Counted from the first letter of the stretch, positions 33,248 through 42,476 are shown. The stretch is DNA of 43,118 bases from CAYRMV01 sp964425255 (GCA_964425255.1 CAYRMV010000011.1:1-43118), one strand, 5' to 3'. Numbers and translations are program-made. Notes: generated by a model not told the origin, from the sequence alone.

Positions 33248-34861
33248 TTATGCTTGTTTATTTTCCAATGCCGCTTGAATAAATGCGACAAATAACGGAT
33301 GTGGATTTGCTACTGTACTCTTGTATTCTGGGTGAAACTGTGCTCCCACGAACCAAGGATGTTTCGGAATTTCGACCACTTCAACCAATCCTGTATCGGG
33401 ATTTTTTCCAGTGGCGATCATTCCATTTTCTTCAAATTGTTTTAAATATTCGTTGTTGAATTCATAGCGGTGACGGTGACGTTCCGAAATCAATTCAGCG
33501 TTGTATGCTTTGGCTGTTTTAGAACCTGGTTTTACTTGACATTTGTAAGCTCCCAATCGCATCGTTCCACCCATGTTAGCAATGCTTTTTTGTTCTTCCA
33601 TCATGGAAATCACTGGGTGTGTTGAATCTTCTGCAATCTCGGTCGTGTGTGCATCTTCTAAGCCCAAGACATTGCGTGCAAACTCAATCACAGCGCATTG
33701 CATCCCCAAACAGATTCCAAAGAAAGGAATTTGATTTTCACGTGCAAAGCGAACGGCTTCAATTTTACCTGAAATTCCGCGAGAACCAAATCCTGGAGCA
33801 ACTAAAATTCCATCCAAGCCCGTTAATTCCTGTTCTATGTTGGCGTGACTTAATTTTTCTGAGTGAATCCATTTCAGTTTCACTTGACATTCGTTGGCAA
33901 CTCCTGCATGAATGAATGATTCATTGATTGATTTGTACGAATCTTTCAATTCTACGTATTTACCAACTAAACCGATGGTTACCTCTGATGTTGGATTTTT
34001 CAAACGAGACAAGAAATCTTTCCACGAATCCAAGTTTGGAACCGATTTCGAAGGAAGATTTAATTTATCTAAAACCACTTTATCCAATTCTTCGGCTTGC
34101 ATCAACATCGGAACATCGTAAATTGACTCAGCATCCCGTGATTCAATCACCGCATTGATGCTTACGTTACAGAATTTCGCAATTTTTTTACGTAGATTTA
34201 AGTCCAATTCATGCTCGGTGCGACACACCAAAATATCGGGCTGAACTCCCAATTCCAACAACTGTTTAACCGAATGTTGGGTTGGTTTTGTTTTCAACTC
34301 ACCTGCTGCAGACAAGTAAGGAACCAAAGTAAGGTGGATCACCAAACAATCGCTCTCAAACTCCCACATCATTTGGCGAACAGCCTCCACGTAAGGCAAA
34401 GATTCGATGTCTCCTACCGTTCCACCGATTTCCGTAATTACAATATCAAACGTACCCTTTTTACCCAAAATCTGAATACGCTCTTTGATTTCGTCCGTAA
34501 TGTGAGGAATGACCTGAACGGTTTTTCCAAGAAATTCACCTCTACGTTCTTTCTCGATCACCGATTGATAGATGCGACCGGTCGTCACATTGTTAGCTTG
34601 AGAGGTTGGGACATTTAGAAAACGCTCGTAATGACCTAAGTCCAAATCTGTTTCAGCACCGTCGTCGGTAACAAAACACTCCCCGTGCTCATACGGATTC
34701 AGTGTTCCTGGATCGATGTTGATGTACGGATCTAATTTTTGAATGGTTGTTGAATACCCTCTAGCCTGCAATAATTTGGCTAAAGATGCTGAAATAATCC
34801 CTTTTCCGAGTGAAGAAGTAACTCCCCCGGTTACAAAGATGTATTTGGTTGAATTGGACAT
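33248..34861 (-). CDS. pyrG: CTP synthase
   Basis: 537 residues, full length. It makes CTP from UTP, ATP and glutamine. N-terminal synthase domain: KYIFVTGGVTSSLGKGIISA (residues 6-25), KLDPYINIDPGTLNPYEHGE and EIGGTVGDIESLPYVEAVRQ; C-terminal glutaminase domain: IPFFGICLGMQCAVIEFARN with the nucleophilic Cys, and VGAQFHPEYKS with the His-Glu pair. A -7 promoter box lies 26 bases upstream. Cytoplasmic; first gene of the pyrG-yidC operon. Confidence 0.98.
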   Translation of the reverse strand: MSNSTKYIFVTGGVTSSLGKGIISASLAKLLQARGYSTTIQKLDPYINIDPGTLNPYEHGECFVTDDGAETDLDLGHYERFLNVPTSQANNVTTGRIYQSVIEKERRGEFLGKTVQVIPHITDEIKERIQILGKKGTFDIVITEIGGTVGDIESLPYVEAVRQMMWEFESDCLVIHLTLVPYLSAAGELKTKPTQHSVKQLLELGVQPDILVCRTEHELDLNLRKKIAKFCNVSINAVIESRDAESIYDVPMLMQAEELDKVVLDKLNLPSKSVPNLDSWKDFLSRLKNPTSEVTIGLVGKYVELKDSYKSINESFIHAGVANECQVKLKWIHSEKLSHANIEQELTGLDGILVAPGFGSRGISGKIEAVRFARENQIPFFGICLGMQCAVIEFARNVLGLEDAHTTEIAEDSTHPVISMMEEQKSIANMGGTMRLGAYKCQVKPGSKTAKAYNAELISERHRHRYEFNNEYLKQFEENGMIATGKNPDTGLVEVVEIPKHPWFVGAQFHPEYKSTVANPHPLFVAFIQAALENKQA

Positions 34862-34886
34862 AAAAACGTTTTGTAACTACGGGGCG

Positions 34887-34894
34887 CAAAGATA
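34887..34894 (-). promoter_or_regulatory. -7 box of the pyrG-yidC operon
   Basis: TATCTTTG on the minus strand (34894-34887), the commonest form of the Bacteroidota -7 element, 26 bases upstream of the pyrG ATG. No TTG is seen at the proper -33 distance. Confidence 0.5.
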
Positions 34895-34949
34895 CACTAT
34901 TTTTTGAATGAAGGAGGTAGAAACGAAAACAAAGAAGGAAAATATAACC

Positions 34950-35930
34950 TTATTTAGCATTTGGGATCAATCCAAAATCAACGGCGGTTTGAAAGGTCGA
35001 GTGAAATCCAATTTGTTCGGTGAAAAGTCCGGGTTGACCTCCTTGCTCAGGTTTGCTTCCGGGGTCAATTAATACGCGGTGTCCGAGTGATTCAATCTCA
35101 TAGAAAACGATTCGTTCTTTGTTGGCCGCATCTGTGTAGCATGTTCGACGAATTTGTTTCGATTTTTCAAGCGGAAATTCTACTTCCTGTTTTTGAAGTG
35201 GTGGGGTTGAAAGTCCGAGCCACTGATTGACAAGGATGTAACTACTTTTAGGTGCAACAATGTGGTCGTTGAGACCTTGGTAAACGATCAGTTTTGGGTA
35301 ATCTTGTGTAAAATTCGGAACTTGCTTTTTCACTCTTCGAACGAGTTCAGCAGAAGGTAATTCCAAGTTTCCGAGCATGGCTTTTGCTCCTTCTTTCCAA
35401 TTGGTTGCTAGTTGAAAGGGTCCGCCTGCAAAGGCTGCACCCGCTTCGAACACATCGGGATAACTGGCTAACATTGCCACCGACATCGCACCACCGGCGG
35501 AAAATCCAACAGAAAAAATACGGGAAGTATCGATGTTCCAATTTTGAGTAGAATACCTAATCATTTGTTGGATGGAAGCCACTTCCCCTTCTCCCCGATT
35601 GGAATCCGTTTCGTTGAACCAGTTGAAGCACAAATTGAGGTTGTTTGCTAGTTTTTGTTCAGGATACAACACCATAAAACCATGCAATTTAGCGAGTTTA
35701 TTCCACCCAGTCAAAGAAGCAATATCTTCTGCTTTCTGACCACAACCGTGTAATACAACCACCAAAGGAACGGGTGCATCTGGCAAGGAATCGGGGCGAA
35801 AATAATGCATATTTAGATTTCCCAAATTATCACCAAAATAAACGACATCCGAGAGCGTCGAGCCCTGCTGCGCATTCAGCATACTGATTCCCAATAGAAA
35901 TACTATTCCAACCCAAATTTGTTTCTGCAT
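34950..35930 (-). CDS. Secreted PHB depolymerase-family esterase
   Basis: 326 residues. Signal peptide MQKQIWVGIVFLLGISMLNA, then an alpha/beta-hydrolase: PLVVVLHGCGQKAEDIA (oxyanion region), the nucleophile elbow VGFSAGGAMS, the acid region QGLNDHIVAP and a late His (IESLGHRVLI). This is the Esterase_PHB/LpqC-type family, whose members split polyhydroxyalkanoates, feruloyl or acetyl esters from plant polysaccharides. No polysaccharide-utilisation genes are adjacent, so the substrate is open. Exported; no T9SS sorting domain is visible. Confidence 0.88.
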   Translation of the reverse strand: MQKQIWVGIVFLLGISMLNAQQGSTLSDVVYFGDNLGNLNMHYFRPDSLPDAPVPLVVVLHGCGQKAEDIASLTGWNKLAKLHGFMVLYPEQKLANNLNLCFNWFNETDSNRGEGEVASIQQMIRYSTQNWNIDTSRIFSVGFSAGGAMSVAMLASYPDVFEAGAAFAGGPFQLATNWKEGAKAMLGNLELPSAELVRRVKKQVPNFTQDYPKLIVYQGLNDHIVAPKSSYILVNQWLGLSTPPLQKQEVEFPLEKSKQIRRTCYTDAANKERIVFYEIESLGHRVLIDPGSKPEQGGQPGLFTEQIGFHSTFQTAVDFGLIPNAK

Positions 35931-36055
35931 AATTCAAAGATAATGAAAAAAGGATTGAATGAGAAGTGCTTCTGTTTTCAAACGAAAGAATTGTGTTATA
36001 TTTGGTTTATAATTTAATAATTACTAACTCTAAAAAAAACCATCAAATCCATCAA

Positions 36056-36145
36056 ATGAAAATAAAATATAAATCGCGAAAGCAGAATAAAATTGCAGTA
36101 ATTGAAAATGGGATACTTTGGAAAAATGAAACAAATGAAAAATAA
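36056..36145 (+). repeat. Small duplicated ORF, copy 1
   Basis: A 29-codon ORF, MKIKYKSRKQNKIAVIENG, then ILWKNETNEK and TAA. About 75 bases (36068-36143) are closely repeated at 36710-36785, on the other side of the gene at 36126. The peptide is the N-terminal part of the longer copy 2 reading. Both look like remnants of one small gene; family not recognised. Confidence 0.5.
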
Positions 36146-36656
36146 AATCCAGATTATCAACATTCTTATTTGGTTCATTTTAATTCTAACTTTTCGACCA
36201 CTTTTATTCTTTATTTCGCCATGGTTTGAAGAATCCTATCAAAATACGGGTGAAAATTGTTGTTATAAAAACCAAAACCTCGCAGAAAAAAATCTAATTG
36301 ATTCGCTTAAAACAATCGGATTTAAACAAGTCAATATCATTAAACCGAAGATTGGTCTCGGAGGTCCATACGGCAGTAATGTATTCAGCCTGAAATTCAA
36401 ATTGTATACAACTATGGAAAAAGATAGCCTATCCATATTGAATCGTAAACTTGCTTGTAAATTATACAAAGACATCATCTCGAATATGTTCATCTATGAC
36501 ATGAATTACGTTTATATTGGAAACAAAATTTGTAGAGATAAAACGATTCCTTGCAAAGAGATCAATCATAAATTTCACAAAGATTCATTAGAACTTTGGT
36601 GCGGTTTCAAGGTGATTAGAGTATCTGATAAAAAATTCAAACGGATTCAAATTTGA
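36126..36656 (+). CDS. Hypothetical membrane-anchored protein, frameshifted at the 3' end
   Basis: About 176 residues from ATG 36126 (MKQMKNKIQ; 36135 is possible too); the ATG at 36102 lies in the repeated element and is less likely. The N-terminus has a hydrophobic segment (IINILIWFILILTFRPLLFF), then a soluble domain with IDSLKTIGFKQVNIIKP and the Cys pair CCYKNQN. The frame ends at 36656 (FKRIQI), but another frame continues immediately as FEYRYGLTDIEIESGNSKYE to TAA 36715-36717, so a small indel near 36645-36655 seems to have cut off about 20 residues. Family unknown. Confidence 0.5.
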   Translation: MKQMKNKIQIINILIWFILILTFRPLLFFISPWFEESYQNTGENCCYKNQNLAEKNLIDSLKTIGFKQVNIIKPKIGLGGPYGSNVFSLKFKLYTTMEKDSLSILNRKLACKLYKDIISNMFIYDMNYVYIGNKICRDKTIPCKEINHKFHKDSLELWCGFKVIRVSDKKFKRIQI

Positions 36657-36706
36657 ATATCGTTATGGCTTAACTGATATCGAAATTGAATCAGGCAATT
36701 CAAAAT

Positions 36707-36847
36707 ATGAAATATAAATCGCGAAAGGAGAATGAAATTGCTGTAATTGAAAATTAGATACTTTGGAAAGATGAAATAATTGGAAAATTAACACATGTTA
36801 TTAATCACAACTACCAATTAGATAAAACTCTGATTTTCAAAACATAA
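36707..36847 (+). pseudogene. Small duplicated ORF, copy 2, with an in-frame stop
   Basis: MKYKSRKENEIAVIEN, then TAG (36755-36757), then ILWKDEIIGKLTHVINHNYQ in the same frame to TAA 36845. The first half parallels copy 1 (36056) residue by residue. The start overlaps the out-of-frame tail of the preceding gene by 11 bases. A nonsense mutation in an otherwise continuous 46-codon frame suggests a decayed small gene. Confidence 0.5.
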
Positions 36848-36863
36848 AAAAGAGCCATTTTAT

Positions 36864-36896
36864 CCTCCCCCTTTGTCCCCCTCTAAAGGGGGAAAG
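36864..36896. repeat. C-rich interspersed element, copy A
   Basis: A C-tract/G-tract element with two CCCCC blocks and a short hairpin (TCCCCC, loop CTAAA-type, GGGGGA). It contrasts with the AT-rich surroundings. A related element lies at 40696-40726; in both, a TCAATTAC or GTAATTG stretch follows. Confidence 0.5.
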
Positions 36897-36950
36897 TAAT
36901 TGTATTCGTTTCGATAATTTCAGGTAAAAGTTACAAATCAACAAAATACC

Positions 36951-37553
36951 CTACATCAACGTAAAATAAATCACCATCAACGCACCGGGGAAAATCATGA
37001 ACAAAGAAAAAACACGGGCAAAATTAAACCACGGACTTTGCCTTTTAAAAAGATACGTAATAAGTGGAATCAACATGAACAATTGGAATGCTGGAAACCA
37101 CGTAAAAATGGATCGTTGACGGATTTCAACTTGTGTGCGTTCGTAATTGTCGTCCACTTTTACCTGAAAACACAATTTCTTTCCTGTTCGAAATATCGGT
37201 GAATACATTATTTCGAGCGAATTTTCTTTGCGACTACTCCAATCGTCTAAAGTGGGGAAAAACAAATAACCTTCTACTTCAATTACCTTGTGCCATGTAT
37301 ACTCCCAATCTCGATTCAATTTCCATTCTCTTTCGGATATTTTTTTCGTAGATCCATCAACAAATTCATCGATGGTGGTCAATAAGAACATCGCTGTACA
37401 AAAAACGACCACAATTTGAAAAATCAACCATCTTGGACCGGAAGTGATTCGTTCGTAAAATTCTTTGTCCTCGCGCTCTTCTTTTTCGCGTTGAAGTCTG
37501 ACTTTTTCAGCTGCAAGGCGCATCGATTCTTGTTGGTTGTAATTTCGTGACAT
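36951..37553 (-). CDS. Integral membrane protein, unknown
   Basis: 200 residues. A charged N-terminal helix rich in Arg and Glu (RLAAEKVRLQREKEEREDKE) is followed by a membrane span (WLIFQIVVVFCTAMFLLTTI), an outer domain of about 80 residues (EWKLNRDWEYTWHKVIEVEG, KLCFQVKVDDNYERTQVEIR) and two or three C-terminal spans (FPAFQLFMLIPLITYLF, FSLFMIFPGALMVIYFTLM). The middle resembles DUF3592-like domains in layout only. Family and function unknown. Confidence 0.65.
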   Translation of the reverse strand: MSRNYNQQESMRLAAEKVRLQREKEEREDKEFYERITSGPRWLIFQIVVVFCTAMFLLTTIDEFVDGSTKKISEREWKLNRDWEYTWHKVIEVEGYLFFPTLDDWSSRKENSLEIMYSPIFRTGKKLCFQVKVDDNYERTQVEIRQRSIFTWFPAFQLFMLIPLITYLFKRQSPWFNFARVFSLFMIFPGALMVIYFTLM

Positions 37554-37658
37554 GTTTGATATTAACTATCACAATGATACTCATTTTTTTCAATCGCATG
37601 AAAAATATCGTTGATGATTTTGAAGAGACAAATTAATTGATTGGTTCAAAAAATGTCT

Positions 37659-38621
37659 TTAAATTCCATCCTCTTTTCTCCAAATCATAGCCACTTTCCC
37701 TTGTGTTCTCATTGACTCGATGTAACGAATGGCATCAGGAATATTTTCAGCTGTAAAAGTCTTTTCGATGTAAACTTTAATTCTGTTTTCTTTCAAGAGA
37801 ATGGCTAATTTTTCTAGATCATTCGGCTTTGCATCTACTGTGAATTGAATCAATGGAAATTTCGATATCATTTTTCTAAGTAAAATCGAAAACATGTGCC
37901 CCATCGATGTAAAACCTGTCAAAATCCCACGATGCCCCATGCGTTTGAAATCTTGAAAATCTAGGTTTCCATGCGTATCAATAACAAGATTGTATTTCCC
38001 TGTGTGTGTATGAATGTTTTCTTTGTCGTAAGCAATTACATAATCTGCACCCAACTTTTTGACAAATTCTTCTTTATTACTCGAACAAACAGCCGTAACA
38101 ATTGCTCCATATTCCTTGGCAATTTGTACCGCAAAATGACCAACTCCACCAGATGCACCATTGATTAAAACAGTTTCGCCTTTTTCAATTTTACCGAAAG
38201 TTACCAAGGCATGAAAAGCAGTTAATCCCGCAACTGGTAAACAGGCGAACTCAGAAAAACTTTGTCCTTCAGGTATTTTGGCACATTTTTTTTCATCCAT
38301 TCGAATGTATTCTGCAAAAGCACCACCAGCTAGACTTTCTCCGAAAACGCAATCACCTACTTTAAAATTAGTCACAGACGCACCTACTTGCTCTACAACC
38401 CCAGCAAAATCAACACCAAGGATTTTTTCTTTGGGTTTAAATAAACCAAACGTGAGTCGTGCAAAAAAGGGTTTTCCTCGCATGATGTGCCAATCAGCTG
38501 GATTAGCCGAATTCGCATACACTTTGATGAGAATCTGCCCCGCTTCAATAGATGGAATTTCAACATCTTCGTAACGCAGAACCTCTGGACCGCCGTATTT
38601 CATTTTTGTAATCGCTTTCAT
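37659..38621 (-). CDS. Quinone oxidoreductase-like medium-chain dehydrogenase
   Basis: 320 residues from ATG 38621 (MKAITKMKYGGPEVLRYEDV); the longer frame adds unrelated residues. GroES-like N-terminal domain with NSANPADWHIMRGK and ILGVDFAGVVEQVG; Rossmann domain with VLINGASGGVGHFAVQIAKE and the following GAIVTAVCSS; C-terminal AENIPDAIRYIESMRTQGKV. It lacks the structural and catalytic zinc cysteines, as expected for the NADPH:quinone reductase branch of the MDR family. Substrate unknown. It starts 25 bases after the stop of the outer-membrane protein gene on the same strand. Confidence 0.9.
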   Translation of the reverse strand: MKAITKMKYGGPEVLRYEDVEIPSIEAGQILIKVYANSANPADWHIMRGKPFFARLTFGLFKPKEKILGVDFAGVVEQVGASVTNFKVGDCVFGESLAGGAFAEYIRMDEKKCAKIPEGQSFSEFACLPVAGLTAFHALVTFGKIEKGETVLINGASGGVGHFAVQIAKEYGAIVTAVCSSNKEEFVKKLGADYVIAYDKENIHTHTGKYNLVIDTHGNLDFQDFKRMGHRGILTGFTSMGHMFSILLRKMISKFPLIQFTVDAKPNDLEKLAILLKENRIKVYIEKTFTAENIPDAIRYIESMRTQGKVAMIWRKEDGI

Positions 38622-38646
38622 TTCAAGATATTTAAGACAAATTAAT

Positions 38647-39276
38647 CTAAAAATTAAACCCAATATTCAATCCAGGTTCGGGAAAGACGAATTTAGACCA
38701 TTTATCATCCAGTTGTTTGAACCCATTGGGTAAAGTTGTGTGATACGCACGATGCGTCATACAAACGGAAGGTTGAAAGAAAAAACGATCATTAAATAGT
38801 TTGATATGATACCCTACCCGATAGGAATTAAACACTTGAAATCCATTGTCGATTTTTTGTTTGTTGTCGTTGAAAAATCGTTGTGCAGTTGGCATCACGT
38901 CTAATTGCGCATACAATCCTTTCCAAAGAAACCGTGTATACGAAAGCGTCACACCATATTCACGGACATACCCAGGAAATTTTTCTTCTGGTTTTTTGTA
39001 AGCATCATTTAAAAAAGGATGAATTCCGTTTGGCCAAGCATATTTCCATGTTTTGGGTGCCACCGTGATCACATCTTTTCCTGTCAAGCGATAGGCGATG
39101 TTTAATTGAACAAAATTGGGTGGATTTTCACGATCTAGATTTCCAAGTAAAACAAACAAGGAAGTTCCAACAAACCATTTCTTATACGTGCTGTCTTGCT
39201 GGTCGTATTGACTCATTCCCCAAAAAGCGTTCATGAATAACAAACACAATACTACGTGTACATTTCTATTTAGCAT
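38647..39276 (-). CDS. Probable outer-membrane beta-barrel protein
   Basis: 209 residues. Signal peptide MLNRNVHVVLCLLFMNAFWG, then amphipathic strands with alternating aromatic residues (VQLNIAYRLTGKDVITVAPK, YGVTLSYTRFLWKGLYAQLD, YRVGYHIKLFNDRFFFQPSV) and a C-terminal aromatic end (EPGLNIGFNF), which is the usual outer-membrane barrel ending in Phe. Family not identified beyond that. Followed by the MDR gene (25-base gap) and preceded by the Crp/Fnr gene, all on the minus strand. Confidence 0.72.
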   Translation of the reverse strand: MLNRNVHVVLCLLFMNAFWGMSQYDQQDSTYKKWFVGTSLFVLLGNLDRENPPNFVQLNIAYRLTGKDVITVAPKTWKYAWPNGIHPFLNDAYKKPEEKFPGYVREYGVTLSYTRFLWKGLYAQLDVMPTAQRFFNDNKQKIDNGFQVFNSYRVGYHIKLFNDRFFFQPSVCMTHRAYHTTLPNGFKQLDDKWSKFVFPEPGLNIGFNF

Positions 39277-39352
39277 CTCACATTTTTAAATTGATTGATG
39301 CAAATGTAGTTGGACGACTTACCTCAAAACGTTCACTTAAGTTAAGAAATGA

Positions 39353-39934
39353 TCAGTGATTCTTTTTTTCAACAATTCTTGCTCTTAATCGACTTAAGGA
39401 TTGCGGTTTAATTCCCAAATAACTGGCTATTTGATGTTGTGGGACGCGTTGCAATAAATCGGGTCGTTTTTGCAGTAAATTGAGGTAGCGTTGTTCGGGA
39501 GAAGAAGTTTTAAATTCATCAAAATCAATTCGTTGCTTAGCCAATAATTCTTCAGACAAAACCCGACACATGGAATCAAATTTGGGGAATTTTTGATTGA
39601 TTTCCACTTCCATATCAGAATTGGAGATGATTAAAATGGAATCTTCGACACAACTAACAAAATAATCGGATGGCGCTTTCGTAACCACACAGGGAGGAGT
39701 TAAAGCTTCTAATTCCGTGAAGAAAGCCGTTGTTTTTTCTTCTCCATCGATTTCGTAATACGAACGAATGCACCCTTTTAAAACGAAATAACTTTGTTTC
39801 GAATAGTTGCCTTGCTTGAGTAAAACGGTTCCTTTCGGCACAGAGTGAAAAATATCCAAAGAAACAAGGGCATTTTTCTCTTCTTCCGTCAACGTAATGT
39901 AGTTCGATATAAAATCAAATAGGATGTCTTGCAT
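39353..39934 (-). CDS. Crp/Fnr-family transcriptional regulator
   Basis: 193 residues. Cyclic-nucleotide-binding-like jelly roll (SVPKGTVLLKQGNYSKQSYF, then VLKGCIRSYYEIDGEEKT) and a short C-terminal HTH (VPQHQIASYLGIKPQSLSRL). The nucleotide-binding loop is atypical and the Fnr iron-sulfur cysteines are absent, as in the large Bacteroidota subgroup of unknown effector. It lies upstream of the outer-membrane protein and MDR genes on the same strand, which may be its targets; this is inference. Confidence 0.92.
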   Translation of the reverse strand: MQDILFDFISNYITLTEEEKNALVSLDIFHSVPKGTVLLKQGNYSKQSYFVLKGCIRSYYEIDGEEKTTAFFTELEALTPPCVVTKAPSDYFVSCVEDSILIISNSDMEVEINQKFPKFDSMCRVLSEELLAKQRIDFDEFKTSSPEQRYLNLLQKRPDLLQRVPQHQIASYLGIKPQSLSRLRARIVEKKNH

Positions 39935-40027
39935 GGATTTTTTGGGTGAAGTTACAATTATTTTTTTAGCTTGATTTAAAGCTACAATCGATTAAATCAT
40001 TTTGATTTCATTCTAATGAACTGTAAA

Positions 40028-40528
40028 CTAATCTTCACCAAAGGTCGTAACAGCAATAGCATTTTCTCCGATCGAAATTACAATGGTTAAATAAGTAAAA
40101 AAATCGAATTCAATTGTTTTCGTTTTGTCAATCCAATCTTTATTTAGAAAATAATGTTTATCCGATTTAAAATCAATCCTATCAAAAAATTCTTTTGATT
40201 CAGAATAAAAATGTCTAAAAACATGTAAATCTTTACCCCAATCAGTCTCGCTCCACAATTTCTGAAATTGTTTTTCCAGTTGTATTGAATCAACATATAT
40301 CCAATCACTTTCTACTAGTTTGTCCAAATTAATTGAACCATAAATTGATTCATCTACTTGATTTAGTGTTATTTCTCGCCAAAAATAACCCTCGAATAAC
40401 AAACCATTTTTGATTTCAGTTTGGAGACTAAATTCTTCGCTTTTAAATTCAAATACATTTATACATACAAAACCAAGAGCTCTTTCTTCATCAACTTTCC
40501 AGAAGTGGATTTTAGGATGGTATTTCAT
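40028..40528 (-). CDS. Hypothetical protein
   Basis: 166 residues, soluble, no signal peptide. Acidic and aromatic-rich with segments such as IHFWKVDEERALGFVCINVF, WSETDWGKDLHVFRHFYSES and TIEFDFFTYLTIVISIGENA. I recognise no family. Size and composition would fit a small immunity-type or accessory protein, but nothing specific supports that. Confidence 0.55.
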   Translation of the reverse strand: MKYHPKIHFWKVDEERALGFVCINVFEFKSEEFSLQTEIKNGLLFEGYFWREITLNQVDESIYGSINLDKLVESDWIYVDSIQLEKQFQKLWSETDWGKDLHVFRHFYSESKEFFDRIDFKSDKHYFLNKDWIDKTKTIEFDFFTYLTIVISIGENAIAVTTFGED

Positions 40529-40695
40529 TTTCTAAAAGCAGTTTATTCATCATTTAAACGTAAAATTAATCAGATAATCAATCTTCGATTAAATTACAAA
40601 AAAAAAGCTATCAAAAGGAATCTCATATTACCTATTTACTCGTTTGTGATTTATTCAAAGGTTTCAAGTTAGTCGATTTATTTTGTTCTAAATTG

Positions 40696-40726
40696 CCCTC
40701 CCCCTCTTTCCCCCACTCAAGGGAAA
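40696..40726. repeat. C-rich interspersed element, copy B
   Basis: CCCTCCCCCTCTTTCCCCCA then CTCAAGGGAAAA, related to the element at 36864-36896. It lies in the 293-base gap 40529-40821, which shows nothing else: AT-rich, no ORF or promoter of note. Confidence 0.45.
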
Positions 40727-40821
40727 ATCAATTACTATTGATTCAAAAACAAATTACTGGTAAAGATAATTATAAGCATTAAATTGAATGATTGTTTGCT
40801 TTAAATTCCTGAAAGTCAAAA

Positions 40822-41652
40822 TTAATCATTGTAAATCAAGATTAGTTTATTATTCTCGGGAATCTCAAACGCAATTGGATAGATTTCGAAGTCTCTAAAT
40901 TTTTCGAAGTCTTCCTTGAAGAGATAAATGTAAACCTCTAAATCAAAACTTTCTTTGAATTTTTCAAACCGTTGAAATTTAAAACTATTGTCCGTATTAT
41001 CATACCATGCATTCCAATTGAAGTTGCCGCCGTTTTCTTTGTAATGGAAAATGAAATTTTGAATATTCTTTGAAATGGAAAATAAAGTATCGAGTTTAAT
41101 TGTTGTTTTAACATATCCGTCGTAAAATAATTTTGGATAACGACTTGTTTTACAAATACTCCACTCGATAGAATTTAAGTAACTGGATGATACGAAATGA
41201 CTATTAAATAAATCCTCTTTTTGGGCATTTGCTGGAATCGAGCTTAGGGTGTCAACATGTAAAGGTTTCCCATTGTTTGCTAAATCTGTTAAATCAGAAC
41301 AATTGATTTCAGAAATTCCGCAATGTGAATTCAATTTAGTCAAATAGGTCATTGTTGTTCCTTCTAATTTGTAGAAAAACAGATCATAGTCACAGAAGTG
41401 CTGCAACTTTCCTTTTTCTGGATCATACTCATAAAACCATTCTTTTTTGATTCGTTTTAGAAAGTTTGTATCCGAATAAATTCGATGATTCAATTCTTTC
41501 GCAAATTCAGTTTGAGGATCTTTAATCATCAATACCAATGAAGAAGAATCGTTTATCGGAAACCTATCACCAAACAAATACTCCTTCACTATTTGACCCG
41601 AACAAAAATGAATCATCAAAAGAAAAACGATCGTACTAATTATTCTTGCCAT
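40822..41652 (-). CDS. Hypothetical exported protein
   Basis: 276 residues. MARIISTIVFLLMIHFCSG is a signal peptide; Cys17 lies in a HFCSG context, so lipid attachment is possible but the lipobox is poor. The mature part has mixed strands and helices (EYDPEKGKLQHFCDYDLFFY, KLNSHCGISEINCSDLTDLA, YVKTTIKLDTLFSISKNI). No family recognised. One of a row of minus-strand unrecognised secreted or membrane proteins near the right edge. Confidence 0.55.
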   Translation of the reverse strand: MARIISTIVFLLMIHFCSGQIVKEYLFGDRFPINDSSSLVLMIKDPQTEFAKELNHRIYSDTNFLKRIKKEWFYEYDPEKGKLQHFCDYDLFFYKLEGTTMTYLTKLNSHCGISEINCSDLTDLANNGKPLHVDTLSSIPANAQKEDLFNSHFVSSSYLNSIEWSICKTSRYPKLFYDGYVKTTIKLDTLFSISKNIQNFIFHYKENGGNFNWNAWYDNTDNSFKFQRFEKFKESFDLEVYIYLFKEDFEKFRDFEIYPIAFEIPENNKLILIYND

Positions 41653-41765
41653 GGGTTATCCTATTTTATTCAAAATCAAAATGAAAACAAACCAGTTTTG
41701 TGCATTTTTGTGTTTTTCATTCATGTTACTACTTGTTGATTTTCTAATGATTATATTTCTTCAAA

Positions 41766-42476
41766 CTATAAAACTCTTATCAATCGAATGCTCAATTTAT
41801 CAACCCGTTCTACTCGATATTCATATCTGCTATCTCCAAATCTATTTGAAAACACCAACTTTTGATTCGAAAATGTCCAGAATCCTTTGTTGACTCCTTT
41901 TGGAGCATGAACAAATCGACCACTTTCTGATTTATTTACTTGAAATCCATCATTGACTTTTTGAAGGTGAAAATTATTCTTTTGAATCGAATCAATAATT
42001 TCAATAAACTCTCCTGTTTCTAATTGACTAAGTTTAGAATAAAATTGAGATGATATTTGGCTAATTTCTTTTGGTGATTTATTTAAAATCTCGAATGTAA
42101 GACTATCAACCCACAATCTTCTTCGAATTGAAGCTTCTCTCAAGTTGATGTAATGAATTTCAAATTCATCTGAATCAATTTTCATGTCGGAAAGTGGATT
42201 TGAAAAAATAAGTTCCCAACATGGCAAAAAAATAGAATTGATAAATTCATCATTTCCATTTTTCATATCTTCATCTCGTTGTAAATCATAGGATTTAATC
42301 AGTTCCAACGTATCGGATAGAAATACCTCAGCAGAATCAGCAACAACTGAATTATTTATAATCCAATTGTACCGAATAATTTCATTTTTCTTTATTTTTT
42401 GTGCAAAACTTGATTGGCTCGCCATGCATAAAAATAAAGTGATCATTCCAATACGTAATGCATTTATTCTATTCAT
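41766..42476 (-). CDS. Hypothetical exported protein
   Basis: 236 residues. Signal peptide MNRINALRIGMITLFLCMAS, continuing QSSFAQ. The mature protein is soluble; the C-terminal part is strand-rich (KGFWTFSNQKLVFSNRFGDS, RYEYRVERVDKLSIRLIRVL). No family recognised. It starts 35 bases after the stop of the four-span membrane protein on the same strand, so the two may be co-transcribed. Confidence 0.55.
   Translation of the reverse strand: MNRINALRIGMITLFLCMASQSSFAQKIKKNEIIRYNWIINNSVVADSAEVFLSDTLELIKSYDLQRDEDMKNGNDEFINSIFLPCWELIFSNPLSDMKIDSDEFEIHYINLREASIRRRLWVDSLTFEILNKSPKEISQISSQFYSKLSQLETGEFIEIIDSIQKNNFHLQKVNDGFQVNKSESGRFVHAPKGVNKGFWTFSNQKLVFSNRFGDSRYEYRVERVDKLSIRLIRVL

Noticed and set aside
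41651..41893. Plus-strand reading frame of 80 codons with a hydrophobic start
   Set aside because: It overlaps the minus-strand exported protein at 41766 for most of its length, has no promoter and shows no family resemblance.
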